A stretch of 64,000 bases of DNA, from positions 496,001 to 560,000 of the forward strand of contig CAVRIT010000001.1 of NCBI GenBank assembly GCA_963721345.1. Reading direction: 5' to 3'. Under the pieces are notes generated by a model. The model was not told where the DNA came from, did not search any database, and saw only the letters and a list, made by a program, of their open reading frames with translations. The stretch comes from JACDAN01 sp963721345. GTDB lineage: Bacteria > Actinomycetota > Thermoleophilia > Gaiellales > Gaiellaceae. Positions 27,658 through 36,037 of this stretch are shown in pieces. Position numbers and translations under genes: made by a program. The stretch's first letter is position 1. Each line of letters begins with the position of its first letter.

Positions 27658-29336
27658 GTCAGCTTGTACTCGGGCCCGGAACCGCCCTCGGGAGGGGTCA
27701 GCCGGCCGCCCTTGGCGGTGATCGCGCCGCACTGGACGCAGTTGGACGCCGTCACCTCGACGCCGCCGTCCTTGGCCTCGTAGACCTGCGCGGGGCACAT
27801 CCGCTCCCACATCAGCGCGACCTCCTCGGGGACGTCGATCCGCACGCGGATGTGATTCGGCGCGTCGTCGCGCGTCTTGTTCCCCGACAGGTAGACGGAC
27901 GAGAGCTTGTCGAAGACGAGCTTGCCGTCCGGCGCGGGGTACCGCTTGGCGCGATCGGTGCGGATCAGCTCGTGGGAGGCGTCCGGCTCCGTCCGGAGAT
28001 CGCGCGGAGGAAGCTTGCCGAAGCTCATGGTCGCCGCGCCGGCCACGGCGCCGCCGAAGAGCATCCCGTGGCCGAAGGCCGGCCGCATGTTCCGGACGCG
28101 CTCCAGGTCCTTCCAGACGTACGTCTCGCGCAGCGACTCGTCGTACGAGGCGAGCGCGCCGGGAGTCCACGGTGTGCGGCCCGGCTGGAGCGACTCGAAC
28201 GCCGTCTCGGCCGCAAGCCGGCCCGACTCGATGGCGTAGTGGATTCCCTTCAGCGCCGGGACGTTCACGAGCCCGACGCCGTCGCCGGCGAGCAGCAGCC
28301 CCGGAGCGTGGAACCGCCGTGGGAAGGCGAGCGACCCGCCTTCCGGAATCGTCTTCGCGCCCCAGCCGATCCGCTCGCCGCCCTCGAGGATGCCACGGAC
28401 GAGCTTGTGCGTCTTGAGCTCCTGCAGAGCGTCGTGGACGGACAGCTCGGCGTCCCGGTAGTCGAGCCCGATGACCAGTCCGACGGTGACCATGTCCTCG
28501 CCCATCGGGTAGATGAACGAGCCGCCGAACTCCCGGTACTTCCGCCCGCCTCGGAGCGGCCAGCCCATCGTGTGGATCACCCGGTCGAGCGGCTTCGCGA
28601 CCTTCCAGACCTCCTTCACGCCGAGCGCCCAGACCTGCGGGTTGTCGCCGCGCAGGCCGAACTGGTCGAGCGCGATCCCGGTGAGGTGGCCCTGAGTCCC
28701 CTCGGCGAGCACGGTGACCTTCGCCGTCACGTCCGCGCCGGGCTCGAAGTTCGGCAGCGGTTCGCCGTCCTTGCCGCGGCCCTTGTCGCCGGTGCGCACG
28801 CCGACCGTTCGGGCACCCGTGACGAGGAGCTGCTCGGCCGCCGTCTCGGGCAGGATCATCGCGCCGCCGGCCTCGGCCTGCTCGCCGAGCCAGCGCGACA
28901 GCTCCGACAGCGACGCCACGAAGTTCCCGTCGTTTTTCATCGTCGGCGGCGTCGGGATCCGCAACGCCGAGCGCGAGGTGAGGAAGTAGACGCTCTCGTG
29001 GTCGACACGGCCGTAGCTGGGGATTTCGTCGATGTCGACGTCCCGGCCGCGGAACAGCCGCCGTAGCCCGCGTGGGTTCACGACGGCACCCGAGACGAGG
29101 TGCGCGCCGACTCCCTTGCCCTTCTCCATCACGGCGACCGGCACCTCGCCGAGCCGCTCGGCGGTCTCCGGGTGCTCCTCGAGGAGCTGCCCGAGCCGGA
29201 TCGCGCAGGCCAGGCCGGCCGGCCCGGCGCCGACGATCAGGACGCCGACGTCGATCCGCTCGTCCGGCGAGTCGCTCGGAGCCGTGACGAACTCACGCGG
29301 GTCGAACGGCGGCGGGAGGTCGGCGGGACGCGTCAC
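27654..29336 (-). CDS. Electron transfer flavoprotein:quinone oxidoreductase, altered Fe-S motif
   Basis: Membrane-associated FAD protein that passes electrons from ETF to quinone, 560 residues. The FAD-binding start is DVGVLIVGAGPAGLACAIRL; the quinone-site region and C-terminal ferredoxin-like domain are recognisable to the usual PEGGSGPEY end. The cluster motif, normally CP...NC-x2-C-x2-C, reads CPAQVY...NCVQCGAITAKGG: the last Cys is replaced by Ile, so one of four [4Fe-4S] ligands is missing at its usual place. GTG 29336 overlaps the etfA stop as GTGA, making etfB-etfA-ETFQO an operon. Confidence 0.9.
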   Translation of the reverse strand: MTRPADLPPPFDPREFVTAPSDSPDERIDVGVLIVGAGPAGLACAIRLGQLLEEHPETAERLGEVPVAVMEKGKGVGAHLVSGAVVNPRGLRRLFRGRDVDIDEIPSYGRVDHESVYFLTSRSALRIPTPPTMKNDGNFVASLSELSRWLGEQAEAGGAMILPETAAEQLLVTGARTVGVRTGDKGRGKDGEPLPNFEPGADVTAKVTVLAEGTQGHLTGIALDQFGLRGDNPQVWALGVKEVWKVAKPLDRVIHTMGWPLRGGRKYREFGGSFIYPMGEDMVTVGLVIGLDYRDAELSVHDALQELKTHKLVRGILEGGERIGWGAKTIPEGGSLAFPRRFHAPGLLLAGDGVGLVNVPALKGIHYAIESGRLAAETAFESLQPGRTPWTPGALASYDESLRETYVWKDLERVRNMRPAFGHGMLFGGAVAGAATMSFGKLPPRDLRTEPDASHELIRTDRAKRYPAPDGKLVFDKLSSVYLSGNKTRDDAPNHIRVRIDVPEEVALMWERMCPAQVYEAKDGGVEVTASNCVQCGAITAKGGRLTPPEGGSGPEYKLT

Positions 29337-30286
29337 TTACGGGCGCGGACGAGCTCCGTCAGCTTCGGCACGACCTCGTGCAGGTCCCCGACCACGCCGA
29401 AGTCGGCGAACTCGAAGATCGGGGCGTTCGGATCCTTGTTGATCGCGACGACCGTTCCGGAGCCCTGCATCCCGACCTTGTGCTGGATCGCGCCCGAGAT
29501 CCCGCAGGCCACGTAGAGCTTCGGCGCCACGGTCTTGCCGGTCTGTCCGACCTGCGTTGCGTAGGGATACCAGCCCGCGTCCACCACGGCACGCGTCGCC
29601 GCCACGGCGCCGCCGAGCGCTTGGGCGAGCTCCTCGACGAGCTTGAAGTTGTCCGGGGAGCCCAAGCCGCGGCCTCCCGCGACGATCACGTCCGCCTCCT
29701 CGATCGACGGGCCCTCGCTCTCCGCGTGCGCCTGCTCGATCATCGTCGCTTGAAGCGAGAAGTCCTCGAACTCGACGTCGAACTGCTCCACCTGCGCTTC
29801 TCCGCCGGATTCCTTCGGCTCGAAGGTGCCGGCGCGGATCAGTGCGAGCCGCGGCTCGGAGCTCCAGCCGACGTCGACATAGACGGAGTCGCCGAGCGCC
29901 GGCCGCTTGCCGATCAGGTTGCCGTTCTCCGACACGACGTCGGTGAGATCCCAGTTGAGCCCGGCGCCGAGCCTCGCCGCGAGGCCGGAGGCAACGTCTG
30001 CCGACAGCACCGACGCGGCGAAGAGCACCGTGTCGATCCCCTGGTCCTGCACGACCTTCGCGAGCGCGTCGACGCGGGGCTGCGGCAGCGGCTGCTCGAG
30101 CTCCGGCTTGTCGGCGACGAAGACCTTGGACGCGCCGTAGGCCCCGGCCTGCGGGGCGAGGTCGGTCACGCCGGAGCCGAGCACGACGCCGACGGCGTCC
30201 CCGAGCTCGGCCGCCTTCGACAGGACGCCGAGCGACGGCTTCAGGAGCTCGCCCTCGTGGTGCTCGAGGAAGACGGCCGTGCTCAC
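29333..30286 (-). CDS. etfA: Electron transfer flavoprotein subunit alpha
   Basis: FAD-binding subunit of the soluble electron carrier that collects electrons from acyl-CoA dehydrogenases. The signature is in the C-terminal domain: VAGGRGLGSPDNFKLVEELA, then WYPYATQVGQTGKTVAPKLY and CGISGAIQHKVGMQGSGTVV. Start GTG 30286, 317 residues; the open frame upstream is not protein-like. A 153-base spacer with a strong hairpin separates it from etfB, long for this operon. Confidence 0.95.
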   Translation of the reverse strand: MSTAVFLEHHEGELLKPSLGVLSKAAELGDAVGVVLGSGVTDLAPQAGAYGASKVFVADKPELEQPLPQPRVDALAKVVQDQGIDTVLFAASVLSADVASGLAARLGAGLNWDLTDVVSENGNLIGKRPALGDSVYVDVGWSSEPRLALIRAGTFEPKESGGEAQVEQFDVEFEDFSLQATMIEQAHAESEGPSIEEADVIVAGGRGLGSPDNFKLVEELAQALGGAVAATRAVVDAGWYPYATQVGQTGKTVAPKLYVACGISGAIQHKVGMQGSGTVVAINKDPNAPIFEFADFGVVGDLHEVVPKLTELVRARK

Positions 30287-30297
30287 GCCACCGGCCT

Positions 30298-30337
30298 CCT
30301 TCGGCTCCCGCCCGGCAGAGCCGGGCTCCGCCGAAGG
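30298..30337 (-). repeat. Long hairpin between etfB and etfA
   Basis: CCTTCGGC (30298-30305) pairs with GCCGAAGG (30330-30337), and inside it GCCCGGC pairs with GCCGGGC around an AGA loop; a TCCC/TCC bulge separates the stems. It lies just before the etfA start in the 153-base etfB-etfA spacer, where nothing else is coding. It may be an mRNA processing or attenuation stem, or a repeat relic. There is no T run. Confidence 0.6.
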
Positions 30338-30439
30338 CTGACGCCGCTGACGGCACGGTGCCTTCCGGGCCCGTGCTGGATAGCACTGTGCCCTACGGCC
30401 CCGCACCGCCAGGCGCCCCGGTGACGTGAGCAAGCGCAT

Positions 30440-31216
30440 CTAGATCAGCTTCTTCTCCGTCAGGAACTCGACGATCTTCTCCGCACCGCTCCCGTCGTCC
30501 TCGATCTTCACCGTGTCGCCGCGGGGCGGCGGGTCGTTCAGGCCCTCGACGGTGGTCTTCGAGCCCGCCTCGCCGGCGGCGCCCGGGTCGACGCCGAGGT
30601 CGGAGAGAGAAACGGTGCGCTGCGGCTTCGAGCGCGCGCCCATGATCCCCTTCAGCGACGGGTAGCGGGGCTCGTTGATCGCGTCGGAGACGGCGATCAC
30701 GGCCGGCAGCGGCGCCTCGATCGTGTCGTAGCCGAACTCGGTCTGCCGCTTGCCGCGAATCTTGTCGCCCTCGACCGTGAGCTCGGCGATCTGAGAGACC
30801 ACGGGCCGGCGGAGGCGGTCGGCGACCGCGGCCCACAGAACGGCGCCGTCCGAGTCGCCGGACTGCTGCCCGAAGATGACGAGATCGGCCTGCTCGGCCT
30901 CGAGCGCGGCGGCGAGCACCGTGGTCGTGGCCACGAGATCCGAGCCGGCGGCAGCGTCGTCCGTGACGATCACCGCGCTGTCGGCGCCCATCGCGAGCGC
31001 CTTCCGGACCGAGTCCTGTGCGCTCGGCGGTCCCATGGTGAGGATCACGACCTCGCCTCCCTGGGCCTCCTTGACCTTCAGCGCCTCCTCGACCGCATTC
31101 GTGTCGAACGGGTTGATCGCGCCCTCGCCGGATCGGACGAGACGCTTGGTCTCCGGGTCGATCCGGGCGTGGGTCGTGTCCTCGGGAACGTGCTTGACGC
31201 AGACGGCGATCTTCAC
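30440..31216 (-). CDS. etfB: Electron transfer flavoprotein subunit beta
   Basis: AMP-binding subunit of ETF, 258 residues. Starts MKIAVCVKHVPEDTTHARID; the adenine-nucleotide site includes GADSAVIVTDD and FGQQSGDSDGAVLWAAVADRL; the recognition-loop region LPAVIAVSDAINEPRYPSLKGIM docks on dehydrogenase partners. It is the first gene of the operon, divergent from the M23 gene across 110 bases. Confidence 0.95.
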   Translation of the reverse strand: MKIAVCVKHVPEDTTHARIDPETKRLVRSGEGAINPFDTNAVEEALKVKEAQGGEVVILTMGPPSAQDSVRKALAMGADSAVIVTDDAAAGSDLVATTTVLAAALEAEQADLVIFGQQSGDSDGAVLWAAVADRLRRPVVSQIAELTVEGDKIRGKRQTEFGYDTIEAPLPAVIAVSDAINEPRYPSLKGIMGARSKPQRTVSLSDLGVDPGAAGEAGSKTTVEGLNDPPPRGDTVKIEDDGSGAEKIVEFLTEKKLI

Positions 31217-31326
31217 GAGCGGGACTCTAATCGGGCGAGGGCGGGGCTAAGGCCGAGAGGGGTTCTCGCCGAAAGGCGTGCTAGGGTCTCGCCCTTCGAG
31301 CGCGAACCGGAGCGCTAGGCCCAGTT

Positions 31327-32232
31327 ATGAGACGCCACCGGACGACAGCCCGAGGGATTCTTCTCGTTGCCATGCTCGGCCTGACGGCCGGACCCGCGGC
31401 GGCTGGTTGGGACCCCGGACATCCCCCCAAGCGCCAGAAGCCGGCGAAGTCCGAGCGCGCGCAGCTCGGCGCGCGGATCATCTTCCCCGTCCTCGGTCGC
31501 TCCCAGTACACGAACAGCTACGGGGACGCGCGCAGCCAGGGCAGCCACCAGGGGATCGACATCATGGCGCCGCGCAAGGCGCTCGCGCTGGCCGCGGAGG
31601 CCGGGCGCGTGAAGTACCACATCGGGTCGTCGCGAGCCGGCTGCATGCTCTACCTCCACGGCGACAGCGGCACGACCTACCTCTACATCCACCTGAACAA
31701 CGACCTCGGCATGACGAACGACAACCGCGGTCGCTGCGTCGCGGGCACCGCGTTCGCGCCGGGCCTGCGGAACGGCGCGAAGGTCGTCGCCGGTGAGCCG
31801 ATCGGGTTCGTCGGAGATTCCGGCGACGCCGACGGAATCGCGCCGCACCTCCACTTCGAGATCCATCCGAACGACGGGGCGTCGACGAATCCGTTCAAGA
31901 GCCTCAACCGGGCGTGGCGGCTGCTGTTTGCGGCGCCGCGAAAGGGCGAGACGTCGCTCTGGCTCAAGGGCAGCGTCCTGGAGCAGCAGACCGAGGCGTT
32001 CAAGGTTCAGGTCAACAGCCTGGGAGTCCGGTCCACGGGTCTCAAGGTGAACGGGATCAGCCGTCCGGTCTCGCTCGCCGTATCGCCGCTGACCGTGATC
32101 GAGACCGCAGTCGGCAAGCTCGCCGGCGACAAGCGCGCGACGATCTGGACGGAGATCGCGCCGGTGACGCTCGACGCGCAGCTCGGCAAGCCCGGCGCGT
32201 TGACGGCCGAGCGCGTTCTGCTTTCGCGCTAG
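31327..32232 (+). CDS. Secreted M23 (LytM-type) peptidase-like protein
   Basis: A 301-residue exported protein. Signal peptide 1-26 (ILLVAMLGLTAGPAAAG). The LytM domain spans about 50-195 with the zinc ligands H74 and D78 (SHQGIDI) and the HLHFEIH motif (H174, H176); H122 in LYIHL matches the other catalytic His. It therefore appears competent to cleave peptidoglycan cross-links. Residues 200-301 form a separate domain of unknown role. ATG 31327 has no strong Shine-Dalgarno, with CCCAGTT just upstream. Confidence 0.87.
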   Translation: MRRHRTTARGILLVAMLGLTAGPAAAGWDPGHPPKRQKPAKSERAQLGARIIFPVLGRSQYTNSYGDARSQGSHQGIDIMAPRKALALAAEAGRVKYHIGSSRAGCMLYLHGDSGTTYLYIHLNNDLGMTNDNRGRCVAGTAFAPGLRNGAKVVAGEPIGFVGDSGDADGIAPHLHFEIHPNDGASTNPFKSLNRAWRLLFAAPRKGETSLWLKGSVLEQQTEAFKVQVNSLGVRSTGLKVNGISRPVSLAVSPLTVIETAVGKLAGDKRATIWTEIAPVTLDAQLGKPGALTAERVLLSR

Positions 32233-32280
32233 TAGAGGCCTGATGTGAAATTCCGCCGGGCTGAATTCCCCATCAACCCT

Positions 32281-33051
32281 CTAGCGGCCGGTGAACTTCG
32301 GCTCGCGCTTCTCGGCGAAGGCCGTGAGGCCCTCCTTCGCGTCCTCTGACGAGAAGAGCTCGCCGAAGCGATCCGCCTCGCGCGTGAGGTTCTCCGCGTG
32401 GTCGCCCGCGAGCGCGCGGTTGATCGCCTGCTTCGCGGCGTCGAGGGCGAGGGGGCTTTTCGCGGCGAGCTGAATCGCGGTCTCCATCACCCGCGGCAGA
32501 AGCTCGCCCGGCTCCGTCACCGCGTTGACCAGGCCGCGTTCGAGCGCCTCCTCGGCCCCGACGGTCCGCCCGGTGAGGATCAGCTCCTTGGCGAAGCCGA
32601 GCGTCGTGGCGCGCGCGAGCCGCTGCGTCCCGCCCCAGCCGGGGATGATCCCGAGGTTGATCTCGGGCTGCCCGAGCTTCGCGTTCGACGAGGCGTAGCG
32701 GAGGTCACAGGCGAGCGCCAGCTCGCAACCCCCGCCCAGCGCGAATCCGTTGATGGCAGCGATCGTGGGCTTCGTCATCGTCTCGAGCAGGTTCGCGGCG
32801 TCGTGACCGAGCTCGCCCCAGGCCTTCGCCCCCTCCGCGTCCAGCCCGCTCATGTACTTGATGTCGGCGCCGGCGATGAACGCTTTCTGGCCCGCGCCGG
32901 TGAGGACGAGCGCGCGCGCCTCGACGTCCTGCGCCAGCTCTTCGAGCTTGTCGCGCAGCGAGGACAGCGTCTCGAGATCGAGCGCGTTGAGCGCGTCCTG
33001 CCGGTCGACGGTGACGACCGCGACCGGGCCCTCCTTCCGGACCTCGATCAG
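32281..33051 (-). CDS. Enoyl-CoA hydratase/isomerase, apparently starting at CTG
   Basis: Crotonase-fold protein that hydrates enoyl-CoA in beta-oxidation, 256 residues from the CTG at 33051. The oxyanion-hole residues lie in GAGQKAFIAGADIKYM and FALGGGCELALACD; the two catalytic Glu are in the latter and in GQPEINLGIIPGWGG. The family N-terminus (IEVRKEGPVAVVTVDRQDALNAL) is present only upstream of the first ATG (32853), and the only start-like codon there is CTG, overlapping the mutase subunit stop as CTGA with GAGAAGGT about 10 bases before it. Translation by re-initiation is likely. Confidence 0.88.
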   Translation of the reverse strand: MIEVRKEGPVAVVTVDRQDALNALDLETLSSLRDKLEELAQDVEARALVLTGAGQKAFIAGADIKYMSGLDAEGAKAWGELGHDAANLLETMTKPTIAAINGFALGGGCELALACDLRYASSNAKLGQPEINLGIIPGWGGTQRLARATTLGFAKELILTGRTVGAEEALERGLVNAVTEPGELLPRVMETAIQLAAKSPLALDAAKQAINRALAGDHAENLTREADRFGELFSSEDAKEGLTAFAEKREPKFTGR

Positions 33052-33446
33052 CTGACCGGGACCTTCTCGCGCAGGAACTCGACGATCTCGCCCATCGGGG
33101 CTCCCGGCGTGAAGACCTCGGCGACACCCTGTCGCTTCAGCTCCTCCGAGTCCTCGCGCGGGATCGTGCCGCCGACCACGACGACCACGTCCTCAGCGCC
33201 GTTCTCCTTCAGCCCTTCGAGGATCTTCGGGACGAGGGTCATGTGGGCGCCGGAGAGGATCGAGATGCCGACGGCGTCCGCGTCCTCCTGGATGGCGGTC
33301 TCGACGATCTGCTCCGGGGTCTGGTGGAGCCCGGTGTAGATCACCTCCATGCCGGCGTCGCGCAGGGCGCGGGCGATGATCTTCGCGCCGCGGTCGTGTC
33401 CGTCCAGACCGGGCTTCGCGATCACCACACGGATCTTTCCCGCCAC
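33048..33446 (-). CDS. icmB: Coenzyme B12-binding subunit of acyl-CoA mutase
   Basis: A 132-residue Rossmann-type B12 domain. The DxHxxG motif is GLDGHDRGAK, with H17 as the lower axial ligand to cobalt; SGAHMTLVPKI and VVGGTIPREDSEEL complete the fold. It corresponds to IcmB or the separate small subunit of split mutases; the large subunit is encoded at 34311-35975, with an opposite-strand hydrolase gene between. It overlaps the enoyl-CoA hydratase gene by four bases. Confidence 0.9.
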   Translation of the reverse strand: MAGKIRVVIAKPGLDGHDRGAKIIARALRDAGMEVIYTGLHQTPEQIVETAIQEDADAVGISILSGAHMTLVPKILEGLKENGAEDVVVVVGGTIPREDSEELKRQGVAEVFTPGAPMGEIVEFLREKVPVS

Positions 33447-33517
33447 GGCGCGGAGTATAGGAACGCAAGCATCGGGAAGATTTCCTGCGCCGGGCGCGTC
33501 CCGGTATAGGCGAGACT

Positions 33518-34249
33518 ATGGAGATGAAGCTGAGGGTTGTCGGGTGCTCGCCCGCGTGGCCGAATCCCGGCGGCGCCCAGTCGGGCTACCTCGTCGAGTC
33601 GGGCGGCCAGCGTGTGTTGCTGGACTGCGGGGCGGGCGTGCTGGCGAAGCTCCGCGAGCACGAGGACTGGCCGCGCGTCGACGCGATCTGCCTGACGCAC
33701 TTCCACCTCGACCACTGGGGCGACGTCGTGCCGTGGGTGTGGGCCGCGTCGTTCGGGCCGGCGAGTGAGCTTCCGGCGCCCGAGCTGTGGGTACCGCCCA
33801 GCGGCCGGACGACGTTGCGGGAGATCGGCCAGCGCCTCGGCTTTCCGGACATGTTCGAAAACGCATTCAGCGTGTCGGAGTACGGGGAAGGCCGCGAGTT
33901 CGAAGCGGCGGGGATGACGATCACCGCCCGGCGAGTCCTCCACTACGAGTTGCTGGCGTTCGGCTTCCGCGTCTCCTGCAACGGGAAGACGCTGGCGTAC
34001 TCCGGCGACTCGGGACCGAGCGACCAACTCGCCGAGCTCGCGCGCGACGCCGACCTCTTCCTCTGCGAGGCGACGTTGCTCGAGCCGAACCCGGAGGGCG
34101 GGACGCGCGGCCATCTGGCGGCGAACGAGGCGAAAGCAGCGGCTGACGAAGCGGGTGCGAAGCGGCTCCTGCTCACCCACCGCCCGAAGGAGCGCCCGCT
34201 CGAACCGGAATTCGAGCAGGTCCACGACGGCTTCGAGACCGAGGTCTAA
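33518..34249 (+). CDS. Metallo-beta-lactamase-fold hydrolase, RNase Z-like
   Basis: A 243-residue metal hydrolase. The binuclear metal site is THFHLDHWGD, then the Asp in YSGDSGPS and a final His in LLLTHRP. The order and spacing resemble RNase Z-like and other cytoplasmic family members rather than beta-lactamases; the long exosite arm of true RNase Z is absent. Substrate unknown. It interrupts the minus-strand mutase genes and is divergent from the B12 subunit gene (71 bases). Confidence 0.85.
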   Translation: MEMKLRVVGCSPAWPNPGGAQSGYLVESGGQRVLLDCGAGVLAKLREHEDWPRVDAICLTHFHLDHWGDVVPWVWAASFGPASELPAPELWVPPSGRTTLREIGQRLGFPDMFENAFSVSEYGEGREFEAAGMTITARRVLHYELLAFGFRVSCNGKTLAYSGDSGPSDQLAELARDADLFLCEATLLEPNPEGGTRGHLAANEAKAAADEAGAKRLLLTHRPKERPLEPEFEQVHDGFETEV

Positions 34250-34260
34250 CCCTCGACCTC

Positions 34261-34287
34261 CCTCAAGGGGGTCAGACCCACTTGAGG
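34261..34287. terminator. Hairpin after the hydrolase gene, GGGGTC/GACCCC family
   Basis: CCTCAAGGGGGTC-A-GACCCACTTGAGG forms a 13-bp stem with one mismatch around a single central base, 11 bases after the hydrolase stop and 24 bases before the convergent mutase stop. A second weak GAGGG/CCCTC pair follows. It is well placed as a bidirectional terminator, though it has no T run. Its core is shared with hairpins at 10528-10540 and, degenerate, 39811-39843. Confidence 0.6.
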
Positions 34288-34310
34288 CTACTTGAGGGTT
34301 CTGAGTCCCT

Positions 34311-35975
34311 CTAGAAGACGGGCGTCTCGCGCCAGACGCCCCACTCCTCGCGGAGCGCGTCGCACATCTCGCCCATCGTGACCGACGCCTTCGCGCAGTC
34401 GATGATCAGCGGCATCAGGTTCGCCTCACCACGAGCGCCCTCTTGGAGCCGCGCCAGCGTCGCCGCCGCAACGGCCTGATCGCGCCGATCTCGGAAGGCG
34501 CGCACCCGCTCGATCTGTTCCCCCTCGAGCGCCGGGTCGACGCGGAGGATCTCCAACTCGCTGTCGTCCGCCTGCTGGTAGCGGTTCACGCCGACGATGA
34601 TCCGCTGCTTCTGCTCGAGCTCCGACTGGTAGCGGAAGGAGGCGTCGGCGATCTCCTGCTGGAAGAAGTTCTCCTTGATCGCCGGAACCACTCCGCCGAG
34701 CGCGCGGATCCGGTCGAAGTACTCGTACGCGCCGGCCTCCAACCGATTCGTCAGATCCTCGACGAAGTACGACCCGCCGAGCGGATCGATCGTGTCCACG
34801 ACACCCGTCTCGTGCGCGATCACCTGCTGTGTGCGCAGCGCCAGCCGCACCGCGTTCTCCGTCGGCAGCGCCAGCGCCTCGTCGAACGAGTTCGTGTGGA
34901 GCGACTGCGTGCCGCCCAGCACCGCCGACAACGCCTCGAGCGCGGTCCGGACGATGTTCACCTCGGGCTGCTGCGCGGTCAGCGAGACGCCGGCGGTCTG
35001 CGAGTGGAAGCGCATCAGCCAGGACCGCGGGTTCTTCGCGCCGTAGCGCTCGCGCAGCTCGCGCGCCCAGATCCGGCGCGCCGCACGGTACTTCGCGATC
35101 TCCTCGAAGAAGTCGATGTGGGCGTTGAAGAAGAACGAGAGCCGCGGGGCGAAGTCGTCCACGTCCAACCCGCGCTCCATGCCCGCCTCCACGTAGGTGA
35201 AGCCGTTCATCAGCGTGAAAGCGAGCTCCTGAACGGCGTTCGAGCCGGCCTCGCGGATGTGGTAGCCGGAGATCGAGATCGGATGCCACTTCGGCATCTC
35301 CTCGGTGCAGAACTCGACCATGTCCGTCACGAGCCGCATGGACGGCTCGGGCGGATAGATCCACTCCTTCTGCGCGATGTACTCCTTGAGGATGTCCGTC
35401 TGGATCGTCCCGCGGAGCTCGGAGCGCGGCACGCCCTGGTTCTCCGCCACGCAGACGTAGAAGGCGAGCGCGATCGGCGCCGTGCAGTTGATCGTCATCG
35501 ACGTCGAGACCTCGCCGAGCGGGATCCCCGAGAACAGCGTCTCCACGTCTTCGAGCGAGTCGATCGCAACCCCCTCGCGCCCCACTTCGCCGAGCGACCG
35601 CGGGTGGTCGGAGTCGTAACCCATCAGCGACGGCATGTCGAAGGCGGTCGACAGCCCCGTCTGGCCGTGCTCGAGGAGGTAGCGGAAGCGCTCGTTCGTC
35701 TCCGCCGCCGTCCCGAAGCCGGCGAACTGGCGCATCGTCCAGAGCTTGCCGCGGTACATCGAGGGATAGACGCCGCGCGTGAACGGATACACGCCCGGGT
35801 AGCCGAGATCCTGCTCGTCGTCGACCTGGACCGACTCCGCCGTGTAGAGCGGGTCGACCTCGAGACCGGAGATCGTGGAGTGCAGCTCTCCCTCGCGCTC
35901 GGGAGCGGCCTCGTACAGCGCCCGGCGCCACTCGGCGAGCCCGCTGAGGCCCGCGCGGTCCTCGGTCGTGGCCAT
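34311..35975 (-). CDS. icmA: Acyl-CoA mutase large subunit, isobutyryl-CoA mutase type
   Basis: AdoCbl-dependent carbon-skeleton mutase, 554 residues without a B12 domain (encoded at 33048-33446). In the family alignment the two residues that select substrate are Tyr and Arg in methylmalonyl-CoA mutase (89 and 207 of the Propionibacterium enzyme) but Phe and Gln in isobutyryl-CoA mutase. Here they are F84 (RQFAGFG) and Q202 (EYIAQKEW), with the required spacing of 118. This predicts isobutyryl/n-butyryl-CoA interconversion. Other radical-shuttling residues, such as SGYH, are intact. An automated call of methylmalonyl-CoA mutase would be misleading. ATG 35975. Confidence 0.88.
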   Translation of the reverse strand: MATTEDRAGLSGLAEWRRALYEAAPEREGELHSTISGLEVDPLYTAESVQVDDEQDLGYPGVYPFTRGVYPSMYRGKLWTMRQFAGFGTAAETNERFRYLLEHGQTGLSTAFDMPSLMGYDSDHPRSLGEVGREGVAIDSLEDVETLFSGIPLGEVSTSMTINCTAPIALAFYVCVAENQGVPRSELRGTIQTDILKEYIAQKEWIYPPEPSMRLVTDMVEFCTEEMPKWHPISISGYHIREAGSNAVQELAFTLMNGFTYVEAGMERGLDVDDFAPRLSFFFNAHIDFFEEIAKYRAARRIWARELRERYGAKNPRSWLMRFHSQTAGVSLTAQQPEVNIVRTALEALSAVLGGTQSLHTNSFDEALALPTENAVRLALRTQQVIAHETGVVDTIDPLGGSYFVEDLTNRLEAGAYEYFDRIRALGGVVPAIKENFFQQEIADASFRYQSELEQKQRIIVGVNRYQQADDSELEILRVDPALEGEQIERVRAFRDRRDQAVAAATLARLQEGARGEANLMPLIIDCAKASVTMGEMCDALREEWGVWRETPVF

Positions 35976-36037
35976 CGGGCGAATTGTAAGGACGACTCAG
36001 GTTTCCGGGATCAATCCCCGATAAGAGGGATGAACCG

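Noticed and set aside
34311..35975. Methylmalonyl-CoA mutase
   Set aside because: The Tyr/Arg pair expected for that substrate is replaced by Phe/Gln; called isobutyryl-CoA mutase type.
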